Source of the DNA: DASTFY01 sp963829955
Lineage (GTDB): Bacteria; Actinomycetota; Acidimicrobiia; Acidimicrobiales; Ilumatobacteraceae
Length of the DNA: 64,000 nucleotides
Reading direction: 5' to 3'
NCBI GenBank assembly: GCA_963829955.1
Contig: CAWHKS010000001.1
Span: forward strand, 310,001-374,000
The notes beneath the pieces are model-generated. The model was not told the origin of the DNA. It saw only the letters and a list, made by a program, of their open reading frames with translations, and made no database searches. The translations under genes and the position numbers were made by a program. Shown here in pieces: positions 1 through 7,661 of the stretch (its first letter is position 1; each line of letters begins with the position of its first letter).

Positions 1-108
1 TTGGTCGTGCCGGCCGGGGTCACACTGCTCAAGCTCAAGGACCTAGTACCGCTGGGATCGGAGAGCCTGGGCGACGCCGAGGCCCTCCCGCTGACGGCCG
101 TGTCATGA
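1..108 (+). CDS. 3' end of an unidentified gene
   Basis: A reading frame is open from the first base and ends with a TGA that overlaps the next gene's ATG (ATGA). The 35 visible residues end in EALPLTAVS and are too few to assign a family. The stop/start overlap suggests co-transcription and translational coupling with the downstream M20 peptidase. I infer that it is a real coding end from this overlap alone. Confidence 0.5.
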   Translation: MVVPAGVTLLKLKDLVPLGSESLGDAEALPLTAVS

Positions 109-1292
109 GCATGGACCACGGCGCGCTCGTCGAGGTCGTCCAGGCGCTGGTGCGCGTCCCCAGCGTGTACGAACCGTCGACCGGACGCAGCGAGGAGGGC
201 GCGGCGCGCCTCGTGGCCCATCAGCTCCGCGACTTCGGTTGGACGCCCGAGATGGATCCCGTCGCCCCCGGCCGGCCCAACGTGTACGCCGTCGTGGAGG
301 GCGGCCGGCCCGGCCCGACGCTCATGTTCGAGGGGCACACGGACGTGGTGACCGAAGGCGATCCTGACGCGTGGACCACCGATCCATTCGGCGCCGACAT
401 CCGCGACGGCCGCCTCTATGGGCGGGGTAGCGCCGACATGAAGTCGGGCCTGGTGGCGGCGCTCTTCGCCGCCAGAGCCGTGGCCGACGAAGGCCCGTTC
501 CCCGGCCGCATCGTGCTGGCAGCGCTGGTGGACGAGGAGGGGATGATGGCCGGCGCCCGCCACTTCGTCTCCACCGGGCGGGCGGCCGGGATCGACGCCG
601 CCATCTGCTGCGAGCCCGAGGACGGCGAGGTCTGCAACGTCTCCAAGGGCGCGCTGCGGCTCCGCGTGGACTTCACCGGTGCCATGGCCCACGGCGCCAT
701 GCCCTTCCAGGGCCGCAACCCGAACCCGGTGCTGGCCTCCTTCGTGAGCCGCCTGACCGCCGCCGAGCTCGACCTGCAGGCCCGGCATCCCGCGCACCCG
801 CACCTCGGTCAAGTGCACCTGACCCCCACCGTGCTGCGGGCCGGCCAACCGGCCCAGATGAACGTCATCCCGGCCGATGCCAGCGTGTGGCTGGACGTGC
901 GGACGATCCCGGACGTCGATCACGAGGGTGTGGTCTCCATGGTCGGCGCGCTGGCCCGGGCGGCGGGCCGGGACGCCGGGGTGGACACGTCGGTGGAGGT
1001 GATCGATGACCGCCCGGCCGTCTCGACACCGGAGAACTCCCCCGTGGTCCGAGCGCTCTGCGACGCGCACACCGCGGTCACGGGCGAACCGGCCCGACTC
1101 GGGGGCGTGCCCGGCGCCACCGACGGAACGGTGCTCACCGCGCGGACGGGCATGCCGACCGTCGTGTACGGCCCGGGCGGCAAGTGGATCGCGCACCAGG
1201 TGGACGAGTTCGTCGAAGTGGCCGCCATCGTCGAGGCGGCCGAGGTCTACCGGGAGACGGCTCTGCGCTTCCTCGCCAGCGCAGGCCGCTGA
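105..1292 (+). CDS. M20 family metallopeptidase (ArgE/DapE type)
   Basis: A cytoplasmic di-zinc amidohydrolase of the ArgE/DapE/ACY1 superfamily, 395 aa, the usual length. Visible motifs are EGHTDVV (His78, Asp80), the bridging Asp in GRGSADMKSG (about 111) and the catalytic/ligand Glu pair in LVDEEGMMAG (144-145). The dimerisation (lid) domain spans roughly residues 185-300, with the conserved His in MAHGAMPFQGRNP. Substrate cannot be read: acetylornithine, succinyl-diaminopimelate or a dipeptide are all possible. It overlaps the upstream frame by ATGA, and its TGA overlaps the next start (TGATG). It therefore probably forms one transcript with the P1-type peptidase, suggesting a peptide- or amide-degrading pair. 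Confidence 0.88.
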   Translation: MSMDHGALVEVVQALVRVPSVYEPSTGRSEEGAARLVAHQLRDFGWTPEMDPVAPGRPNVYAVVEGGRPGPTLMFEGHTDVVTEGDPDAWTTDPFGADIRDGRLYGRGSADMKSGLVAALFAARAVADEGPFPGRIVLAALVDEEGMMAGARHFVSTGRAAGIDAAICCEPEDGEVCNVSKGALRLRVDFTGAMAHGAMPFQGRNPNPVLASFVSRLTAAELDLQARHPAHPHLGQVHLTPTVLRAGQPAQMNVIPADASVWLDVRTIPDVDHEGVVSMVGALARAAGRDAGVDTSVEVIDDRPAVSTPENSPVVRALCDAHTAVTGEPARLGGVPGATDGTVLTARTGMPTVVYGPGGKWIAHQVDEFVEVAAIVEAAEVYRETALRFLASAGR

Positions 1293-2368
1293 TGGCGGCG
1301 GCCGACCCGTCCGCCCCGGCTGGGCCCCGCAACGACCTGACCGACGTGGAGGGACTGCGCGTCGGCCACGCGCAGCGCCTCGGTCGGGGGTGGCGGACCG
1401 GGACCACGGTGATCCTCACTCCCCCGGGCACCGTCGGAGGTGTCGACGTGCGCGGTGGCGGCCCCGGAACCCGCGAGACCGACGCGCTCGCCCCCTGGAA
1501 CCTCGTGCCTCACCTCCACGCCGTGTGCCTGACCGGCGGGAGCGCGTACGGCCTCGCCGCGGCCGACGGCGTCATGCACTGGCTGGAGGAGCAGGGCACC
1601 GGCTACCGGATCGGCGACGACCCGGACCGCGTGGTGCCCATCGTCCCCGCCGCGGTGCTCTTCGACCTCGGCCGGGGTGGGGACTTCCGCCGTCGGCCGG
1701 ACGCCGCGTTCGGTCGGGCCGCGGCCACGGCCGCCGGCCGGGGGCGGACGCCCCGCGCGGTCGTCGAGGGCACGGTCGGCGCCGGGACGGGGGCCGCCGC
1801 CGGTGGCGTCGCCGGCGGGATCGGATCGGCCAGCACGGTCCTGCCCGACGGCACCACGGTCGCCGCGCTCGTGGCTGTCAACGCCGCCGGTGCCGTGTTC
1901 GACGCCGCCACGGGCGTCCTCCACGCCGCACCCCTGCTGCACCCGACGGCCGACCCCGGCCTGCGGCGCCCCGTCCGAGGCGACGTCACCGCGGCGCGGC
2001 GCGCGCTGGCGCCACCCCCCGAGACGATGAACACCACGATCGGGGTGGTGGCGACGGACCTGACGCTCGACCGCGCCGAGGCCCACCGCCTGGCCGGCGC
2101 CGCCCACGACGGGCTGGCAAGGGCCGTGCGCCCCTCCCACCTCCTCACCGACGGCGACACCTTCTTCGGGCTCGCCACCGGCTCCAAGGCGCGGTCGGCC
2201 CCACCGTCCTCGGCCGAGGACGTACGCCATCTGAACATGCTCCTGGCGGCGGCGGCCGACGTAGTCGCCCGGGCCATCGCCCGGGGCATCCTCGCCGCCC
2301 GAAGCCACCCGGACCGGCCCTCCTACCGGGACCTGTTCCCGTCGTCGAAGCCCCGCGGGCACCCGTGA
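1292..2368 (+). CDS. P1 family (S58/DmpA-NylC type) N-terminal nucleophile hydrolase
   Basis: A self-processing aminopeptidase/amidase of the DmpA-NylC fold, 358 aa. The start is the ATG overlapping the M20 stop; the longer upstream open frame is an overlap artefact. Family landmarks are NDLTDVEGLRVGHAQ at the N terminus, LTGGSAYGLAAADGVM (about 80-95) and the glycine-rich GTVGAGTGAAAGG. The autoproteolysis site is N-TTIGVVATD: NylC-type enzymes cleave Asn-Thr, making Thr (about 248) the new N-terminal nucleophile, whereas DmpA uses Ser. The Thr form here therefore places it nearer the NylC-like branch. Co-expression with an M20 peptidase fits degradation of small peptides or amides; the substrate is unknown. 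Confidence 0.87.
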   Translation: MAAADPSAPAGPRNDLTDVEGLRVGHAQRLGRGWRTGTTVILTPPGTVGGVDVRGGGPGTRETDALAPWNLVPHLHAVCLTGGSAYGLAAADGVMHWLEEQGTGYRIGDDPDRVVPIVPAAVLFDLGRGGDFRRRPDAAFGRAAATAAGRGRTPRAVVEGTVGAGTGAAAGGVAGGIGSASTVLPDGTTVAALVAVNAAGAVFDAATGVLHAAPLLHPTADPGLRRPVRGDVTAARRALAPPPETMNTTIGVVATDLTLDRAEAHRLAGAAHDGLARAVRPSHLLTDGDTFFGLATGSKARSAPPSSAEDVRHLNMLLAAAADVVARAIARGILAARSHPDRPSYRDLFPSSKPRGHP

Positions 2369-2418
2369 CCCGCTGGCGGCGTCGCTAACGTGACCTGGTC
2401 GCACGACAGGAGGCGCCG

Positions 2419-3246
2419 ATGGACGCGGAGAAGGTCACGGCACCGGGCCTGGCTCGGCGCAAGTCTCGGGGCGAGGTCGTCACCGACAAGATCGTGATGG
2501 TCACGGCCTACGACGCCACGTTCGCCGCGCTCGCCGACGAAGCGGGCGTCGACGTCGTCCTGGTCGGCGACTCGCTCGGCATGGTCGTGCAGGGCGTGGC
2601 CAACACGCTCCCCGTCACCCTCGACGAGGTTGTGTACCACACCCGCCTCGCCGCCCGCGGCGCCACCCGCGCCCTCGTCGTCGGCGATCTGCCGTTCGGC
2701 TCCTACCAGGTCAGCCCCCAGCAGGGAGTAGAGAGCAGCATCCGCCTCATCAAGGAGGGCGGAGCCGCCGCGGTCAAGCTGGAGGGCGGGGTGCCGATGG
2801 CCGACACGATCGAGGCCATCACCAGGGTCGACATCCCGGTCATGGCGCACATCGGCCTGACCCCCCAGTCCTTCCACCGCATGGGCGGGCACCGTGTGCA
2901 GGGCCGGTCGAGCGGCAGCCAGGCCGGCGGACGGGATCGGCTGCTGGCCGACGCCAAGGCCGTCGAGGCCGCGGGCGCGTTCAGCGTGGTGCTGGAGGGG
3001 ATGCCGAGGGAGCTGGCGGCCGAGATCACCGCCAACCTCTCCATCCCGACCATCGGCATCGGCGCCGGGCCCGAGTGCGACGGCCAGGTCCTCGTGCTGC
3101 ACGACGTGCTGGGGCTGACGCCCAACCTCTACAAGTTCGCCAAGGCCTATGCCGATCTGCGATCCGAGGTGGTCGGCGCGCTGGGGACCTACGCCCGGGA
3201 CGTCCGGGACGGGACGTTCCCGGACGACGCCCACTCCTTCCACTGA
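2419..3246 (+). CDS. panB: 3-methyl-2-oxobutanoate hydroxymethyltransferase
   Basis: Makes ketopantoate from 2-oxoisovalerate and 5,10-methylene-THF, the first committed step of pantothenate/CoA synthesis in the cytosol. The 275 aa match the family length. Metal-binding Asp50 (VGDSLGMVVQG) and Asp89 (VVGDLPFGSY), the KLEGG loop (Glu121) and the catalytic Glu (about 192, VLEGMPREL) are present, as is the IGIGAG phosphate loop. A good Shine-Dalgarno (AGGAGG) lies about 6 nt before the ATG. panC follows after only 8 nt, so the two pantothenate genes form a unit; panD is not in this window. Confidence 0.97.
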   Translation: MDAEKVTAPGLARRKSRGEVVTDKIVMVTAYDATFAALADEAGVDVVLVGDSLGMVVQGVANTLPVTLDEVVYHTRLAARGATRALVVGDLPFGSYQVSPQQGVESSIRLIKEGGAAAVKLEGGVPMADTIEAITRVDIPVMAHIGLTPQSFHRMGGHRVQGRSSGSQAGGRDRLLADAKAVEAAGAFSVVLEGMPRELAAEITANLSIPTIGIGAGPECDGQVLVLHDVLGLTPNLYKFAKAYADLRSEVVGALGTYARDVRDGTFPDDAHSFH

Positions 3247-3254
3247 CGTCGCCG

Positions 3255-4115
3255 GTGGACGAGCTCGGTACGCCGGCGGCCGCTCAGCGGTGGTCGGGCC
3301 TGCACCGCAAGGCCGGTCAGCGCATCGGCTTCGTGCCGACGATGGGCGCGCTCCACCCCGGCCACCTGCACCTGGTCGAGGTGGCCAGGAAGCACGCCTC
3401 GGTGGTGGTCGTCTCGATCTTCGTCAACCCGATCCAGTTCAACCAGCGGGCCGACTTCGACCGGTACCCGCGAGCGATGGACGAGGACCGCCGCCTGTGC
3501 GCCGAGGCCGGCGTCGACGCCCTCTACCTCCCCACCGCCGAGGCGATGTACCCGCCGGGCTTCCAGACCCACGTCGACCCGGGACCGCTGGCCGAACCCA
3601 TGGAGGGGACGTTCCGCCCCGGGCACTTCCGTGGTGTCGCCACGGTGGTGGCCAAGCTGTTCCTGGCCGTCCGGCCCGACGTCGCGGTCTTCGGCGAGAA
3701 GGATTACCAGCAGCTCGCCATCATCAGGCGCATGGCCACGGACTTGGACTTCGGCATCGAGGTGATCGGCGTGCCGACGGTCCGCGAGCCCGACGGCGTG
3801 GCGATGTCGAGCCGCAACCGCCGGCTGGGCGAGGACGAGCGGCTCGCCGCCCGGTGTGTGCCCGCGGCCCTTGACGCCGCCCGTGACGCAGTGAGCAGCG
3901 GAGCCCGCCGGTCGGCGCTGGTCGTGGCCGCGGCCCGCCAGGTCGTGGCCGCGGAGCCGCTGGCCCGCCTCGAGTACGCCGAGATCTGCCATCCGGTCAG
4001 CCTCGAGCGCGTGGATCTGGTGACCGAGCCCGCGGTGCTGGCGCTCGCCGTGTGGGTCGGTCAGGTGCGCCTGATCGACAACGTCACGCTGGTGCCGCCG
4101 GACCTGGTGGGCTGA
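3255..4115 (+). CDS. panC: pantothenate synthetase (pantoate--beta-alanine ligase)
   Basis: Condenses pantoate and beta-alanine with ATP via a pantoyl-adenylate. The best start is the GTG at 3255, 8 nt after the panB stop, giving 286 aa. The in-frame open region upstream runs through panB in another frame and is not coding. Nucleotidyltransferase motifs are clear: VPTMGALHPGHLHLV (HxGH), FVNPIQFN, the EKDYQQL loop and MSSRNRRL (KMSKS-like). No strong Shine-Dalgarno precedes the GTG, consistent with translational coupling to panB. Confidence 0.95.
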   Translation: MDELGTPAAAQRWSGLHRKAGQRIGFVPTMGALHPGHLHLVEVARKHASVVVVSIFVNPIQFNQRADFDRYPRAMDEDRRLCAEAGVDALYLPTAEAMYPPGFQTHVDPGPLAEPMEGTFRPGHFRGVATVVAKLFLAVRPDVAVFGEKDYQQLAIIRRMATDLDFGIEVIGVPTVREPDGVAMSSRNRRLGEDERLAARCVPAALDAARDAVSSGARRSALVVAAARQVVAAEPLARLEYAEICHPVSLERVDLVTEPAVLALAVWVGQVRLIDNVTLVPPDLVG

Positions 4116-4133
4116 CGATCCGCCGGCTGACGG

Positions 4134-4988
4134 TCACGGGTCGATCAGGAGGACGATGGCCAGGACGGCCGCGTTGTAGAGCGCGTGCCCGGCGATGGCC
4201 GGACCCAGCCGCCGCAGCAGGTACGTGGCTCCACCGAACACGACACCCACCGCAGCCAGCACGAGCATGAGACCGAGGTTGCCCCAGCCGCGCACCGGAT
4301 CGACGTGCGCGGCGCCGAAGAACACGCCCTGGCCGGCGACGGCCAGGCCGATCGGCGCCACCGACGCCAGACCGCGGAGAACGACGCCCCTGAAGATCAT
4401 CTCCTCGGCCACGGGCGCCACCAGCACGGCGACGATGAGGAACGCGATCAGCACGCCCCGATCGCCCGCGTACTCGTCGATGCCCTCGGTGTTGGAGGTG
4501 ATCGGCAGTCGGATCGCCAGCACGACGATGGCCGCCACGATGCCGCCGGCCCATGCCGACAGCCAGATGACCGGGGCCCAGGCCAGATCCTTCCACCGCA
4601 GGCGCAGCCCGAGGTCGGTGGCGAGGCTGCCGGTCCCCCACCGGCGGCTGGCGAACGAGCAGTACGCCACCATCGGGCCGTAGCCGAGGATGGCCGCCAG
4701 GGCGGCATACACGAGGATCGGCCAGTCGAAACGACCGAGCACCTCGAGGATCAGCCGCGCGCCGACGAGGGCGGCGACCGTGACCACCAGGCCCCACCAG
4801 GCGGCGACGACCGGGAGGGTACGGAACGGTTCACGACGTTCCGCGCCAGCGGGGCGCGCGATATGGAAGGTCCACTCCCGCCCGTCCCACCAGCGCACGG
4901 TCGCCTCTTGCCAGGGGTCCGGGTACCACGCCGGAGGCCAGGTGGGGGGCGGCGGCGGGGCACCACCGACCACAGGAGGGGGCCACAC
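4134..4988 (-). CDS. CPBP family intramembrane metalloprotease with N-terminal DUF2510
   Basis: A multi-pass membrane protein with the CPBP/Abi (type II CAAX prenyl protease-like) fold. Signature residues are VAPVAEEMIFRGVVLRGL (EExxxR motif), then FFGAAHV (FxxxH) and IAGHALYNAAV (HxxxN). These form the glutamate/histidine active site of the Rce1 family. The N terminus carries PAWYPDPWQEATVRWWDG, a DUF2510 module common in actinobacterial membrane proteins. I chose the GTG at 4988 (284 aa) because the longer open frame runs antisense through the neighbouring FAD gene. It converges on panC and is divergent from the FAD enzyme. The client protein is unknown. Confidence 0.87.
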   Translation of the reverse strand: MWPPPVVGGAPPPPPTWPPAWYPDPWQEATVRWWDGREWTFHIARPAGAERREPFRTLPVVAAWWGLVVTVAALVGARLILEVLGRFDWPILVYAALAAILGYGPMVAYCSFASRRWGTGSLATDLGLRLRWKDLAWAPVIWLSAWAGGIVAAIVVLAIRLPITSNTEGIDEYAGDRGVLIAFLIVAVLVAPVAEEMIFRGVVLRGLASVAPIGLAVAGQGVFFGAAHVDPVRGWGNLGLMLVLAAVGVVFGGATYLLRRLGPAIAGHALYNAAVLAIVLLIDP

Positions 4989-5044
4989 GGCGCAGAGGCT
5001 ACCGGCGCGCTCGCGCCGTCCGCCGAGCCTGCGACGTCGGGCCG

Positions 5045-5062
5045 CCGGGTGTGAGCACCCGG
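5045..5062. promoter_or_regulatory. inverted repeat between divergent genes
   Basis: CCGGGTG-TGAG-CACCCGG, 7-bp perfect arms, lies in the 96-bp divergent space between the CPBP protease and the FAD oxidoreductase, about 23 nt before the latter's start. It could be an operator or an RNA hairpin over the 5' leader; nothing in the sequence decides. Confidence 0.35.
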
Positions 5063-5084
5063 TGCGCCTTCTACGCTCGCCGCG

Positions 5085-6470
5085 GTGACGGACCTCCGCG
5101 CCCTCTCCCTCTGGCACGACTCGCTCCCGCCCGAGGACATGCTCGTGCCACGCCCGTCCCTCGAGGGCGACACGGATGCCGACGTGGCCATCGTCGGCGC
5201 CGGCTACACCGGCCTGTGGACCGCGTACTACCTGCTCGGGCTGGATCCCAGCCTGCGTGTGGTCGTGCTGGAGGCCGAGGTGGCGGGCTTCGGCGCCAGC
5301 GGTCGCAACGGCGGCTGGTGCTCCGCCCTGCTTCCGATGCGCCTCCCGACCATGGTGGCGAGCGCCGGCCAGGCCGGAGCGATGGCCATGCAACGGGCGA
5401 TGTTCGACACCGTCGACGAGGTCGGCCGCGCGGCCGAGGCGGAGGGCATCGACTGCCACTACGCCAAGGGCGGGTACGTCCATCTCGCCACCAACCCCGC
5501 CCACACCGTGCGACTCCGGGACGAACTGGCGGAGGCTCGCCAGTTCGGTCTCGGTGAGGACGATCTCCGCTGGCTCGACCGCGCCGAGGCCACCGAACGC
5601 CTCGATGCGGCCGGCGTGCTGGGTGCCCTCTACACGCCGCACTGCGCCGCCATCCACCCGGCCCGCCTCGCCCGCGGCCTGGCCGAGGCCGTCGAGCGGC
5701 GCGGCGGCACGATTCACGAGGGCACGCGGGCGACGGCCATCGAGTCCGGCCAGGTGGTGACCGACCACGGCGCCGTGCGGGCCGAGATCGTGGTGCGGGC
5801 CACGGAGGGCTTCACGTCCAGCCTCGACGGCGAGCAGCGGACGCTGGTGCCTCTCTACTCGCTCATGATCGCCACCGAGCCACTGCCCGACGTCACCTGG
5901 GAACAGATCGGACTTCGCCAGCGGGAGACCTTCAACGACGCCCGCCACCTCATCATCTACGGGCAGCGCACCGCCGACGGGCGCTTCGCCTTCGGCGGTC
6001 GGGGAGCGCCGTACCACTACGGGTCCGTGGTCCGCCCGGAGTTCGACCGCAACGCCGCGACACACGAGGCGATCGCCCGCACCCTTCGCACGCTGTTCCC
6101 CGCCATCGAGGACGCGGCCATCACCCACCGGTGGGGCGGTCCCCTCGGGGTGGCCCGCGACTGGACCTGCTCGGTCGGCCTCGACCGCGAGCGAGGCCTG
6201 GCGTGGGCCGGCGGCTACGTGGGCGACGGCGTGGCCACGACCAACCTGGCCGGCCGGACGCTGGCCGACCTGATCACCGGGCGTGACACCGACCTGACCC
6301 GCCTGCTCTGGGTGGGCCATCGCTCCCGCCGCTGGGAACCGGAGCCCCTCCGATGGCTGGGCATCCGGGGCGGTCTGCACCTCCCAGCGGGCGCCGACCG
6401 TGCCGAGGCCCGCACCGGCCGGCCGGCCCGCGTGCGCTCATGGGCGACCGGCCGCCTCCTCGGTCACTGA
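5085..6470 (+). CDS. FAD-dependent oxidoreductase, DAO (D-amino acid/glycine oxidase) family
   Basis: A soluble flavoprotein, 461 aa, GTG start. The Rossmann FAD motif is DVAIVGAGYTGLWTAYYL (about residues 29-46), followed by the acidic VVVLEAE strand and FGASGRNGGW, typical of the DadA/PuuB/OrdL branch that oxidises amines or D-amino acids. The C-terminal flavin segment is GLAWAGGYVGDGVATTNLAGRTLADLI. PuuB-like enzymes act on gamma-glutamyl-putrescine. No glutamylpolyamine genes adjoin here, so the substrate is open. It is a single gene, divergent from the CPBP protease and convergent with the PhoX-like gene 6 bp away. Confidence 0.88.
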   Translation: MTDLRALSLWHDSLPPEDMLVPRPSLEGDTDADVAIVGAGYTGLWTAYYLLGLDPSLRVVVLEAEVAGFGASGRNGGWCSALLPMRLPTMVASAGQAGAMAMQRAMFDTVDEVGRAAEAEGIDCHYAKGGYVHLATNPAHTVRLRDELAEARQFGLGEDDLRWLDRAEATERLDAAGVLGALYTPHCAAIHPARLARGLAEAVERRGGTIHEGTRATAIESGQVVTDHGAVRAEIVVRATEGFTSSLDGEQRTLVPLYSLMIATEPLPDVTWEQIGLRQRETFNDARHLIIYGQRTADGRFAFGGRGAPYHYGSVVRPEFDRNAATHEAIARTLRTLFPAIEDAAITHRWGGPLGVARDWTCSVGLDRERGLAWAGGYVGDGVATTNLAGRTLADLITGRDTDLTRLLWVGHRSRRWEPEPLRWLGIRGGLHLPAGADRAEARTGRPARVRSWATGRLLGH

Positions 6471-6476
6471 CCGGGT

Positions 6477-7661
6477 TCAGGACGGGAAGGGCCCGGTGAT
6501 CTCGAACGTGACTCCCGTGCCATTGGTCCCGCGCTGAGAGGAGACGTACAGACGGTTGCCCGCGGGGTTGAACGCGGCACCGGTCAGCTCGCTGGTGCGG
6601 TGGCCGACAGCGCGGAGGAACACGGTGGTGAGGCCATCGGGCTCGACCACGCACAGCTCCGGATCTGCGGGGAAGCGCAGCGTCGACATGTCCTCGCAGA
6701 CGAACAGATCGCGGCCGCGGCGGCACAGATTGTCAACTCCCCGCAGGACCGGGAGCGGGTTCGTGGTCCAGTCGTAGAGGACGGTGAGTCGGCCGCTCAC
6801 CACGTCGTAGGACCAGATCCGGTCGTCGAACTTGGTGGCCAGGTTGAGGACGTTGCCCTCGAACCAGATGCCCTCGCCCCCGCGGAACGGCGTCGCCCCG
6901 GCGACCTGGTACCGAGTCGGCCTCGTGGAAGCCGACGGATCAGGCACGGGCAGCCAGGACACCACCCCCCGGTCGACTCGGGCCGCCTCCAGCACTCCGC
7001 TCGACAGGTCACCGGCCTGGGCGTAGCGGTAGCGGTACAGGAGGCCGTCGATGGCGTCCTCCGACAGGTAGACGGTCCGCCGGGGCCCGTCGACCGCCGC
7101 GCCTTCGTGCATGAACCGACCCATGCCGGGGTGGGTGACCGGCGGTCGCACCCCGAGCGGGTCGACCTCGAAGACGCTGCCCGTCGCCACCTCCTCGCAC
7201 GACAACCACGTCCCCCACGGCGTGTGGCCCCCCGCGCAGTTGCGGCGTGTGCCGTCGAGCAGGCGGCGGGCGTCGACGATCGCGCCGGCGTTGTCGAAGC
7301 GCACCATGCCGACGCCACCCACGACGTCCACCTCGCTGTTGGAGACATAGACCCAGCCGCCGGGCGCGGCGAAGCAGCGGCCGCCGTCGGGGGCCTGGTG
7401 CCAGACGTATGGCGTGGTCCCGACGCGCTGGCCGGTGCGGGCCACGACCCGGGACCGGTAGCCGGCGGGCAGTTGCAGCCCGTTGGCGTCCGGCGGCCCG
7501 AGCCGGCCGTAGCGGGTCGACAGCCGAGGCGGGCCACACGCGTGCAGGGCGGCGACGACACCGGCGAGAAGGCCGGCCCGCAGCACGTCGCGCCGGCCGG
7601 GCGAGCCGGCACGGTCCGCGACGGTCTGAGATGACGCCGGCGCCGGCTGGCTACGCCCCAC
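6477..7661 (-). CDS. PhoX/DUF839 family beta-propeller protein with Tat-like signal
   Basis: A 394-aa secreted protein related to alkaline phosphatase PhoX (DUF839). The twin-arginine region GRRDVLRAGLLAG (about 22-34) is followed by a hydrophobic stretch ending LHAC. Export by Tat is likely; lipidation is uncertain because the lipobox is atypical. Family hallmarks are the metal-binding CAGGHTPWGTWLSCEEV, GRFMHEGAAVD, VYLSEDA and GAAFNPAGNRLYVSSQRG near the C terminus. PhoX uses Ca and Fe; many DUF839 members have no tested activity. The GTG start lies inside the last codons of the M1-like gene (11-bp overlap), so the two are translationally coupled. Confidence 0.85.
   Translation of the reverse strand: MGRSQPAPASSQTVADRAGSPGRRDVLRAGLLAGVVAALHACGPPRLSTRYGRLGPPDANGLQLPAGYRSRVVARTGQRVGTTPYVWHQAPDGGRCFAAPGGWVYVSNSEVDVVGGVGMVRFDNAGAIVDARRLLDGTRRNCAGGHTPWGTWLSCEEVATGSVFEVDPLGVRPPVTHPGMGRFMHEGAAVDGPRRTVYLSEDAIDGLLYRYRYAQAGDLSSGVLEAARVDRGVVSWLPVPDPSASTRPTRYQVAGATPFRGGEGIWFEGNVLNLATKFDDRIWSYDVVSGRLTVLYDWTTNPLPVLRGVDNLCRRGRDLFVCEDMSTLRFPADPELCVVEPDGLTTVFLRAVGHRTSELTGAAFNPAGNRLYVSSQRGTNGTGVTFEITGPFPS

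Noticed and set aside
4989..6380. Long minus-strand open frame continuous with the CPBP gene
   Set aside because: It runs antisense through the FAD oxidoreductase, which has clear motifs. It is an effect of high GC and few stop codons.
6477..7661. PhoX-like protein as a confirmed lipoprotein
   Set aside because: The candidate lipobox LHAC has His at -2, which is outside the usual pattern; only Tat-type export is supported.
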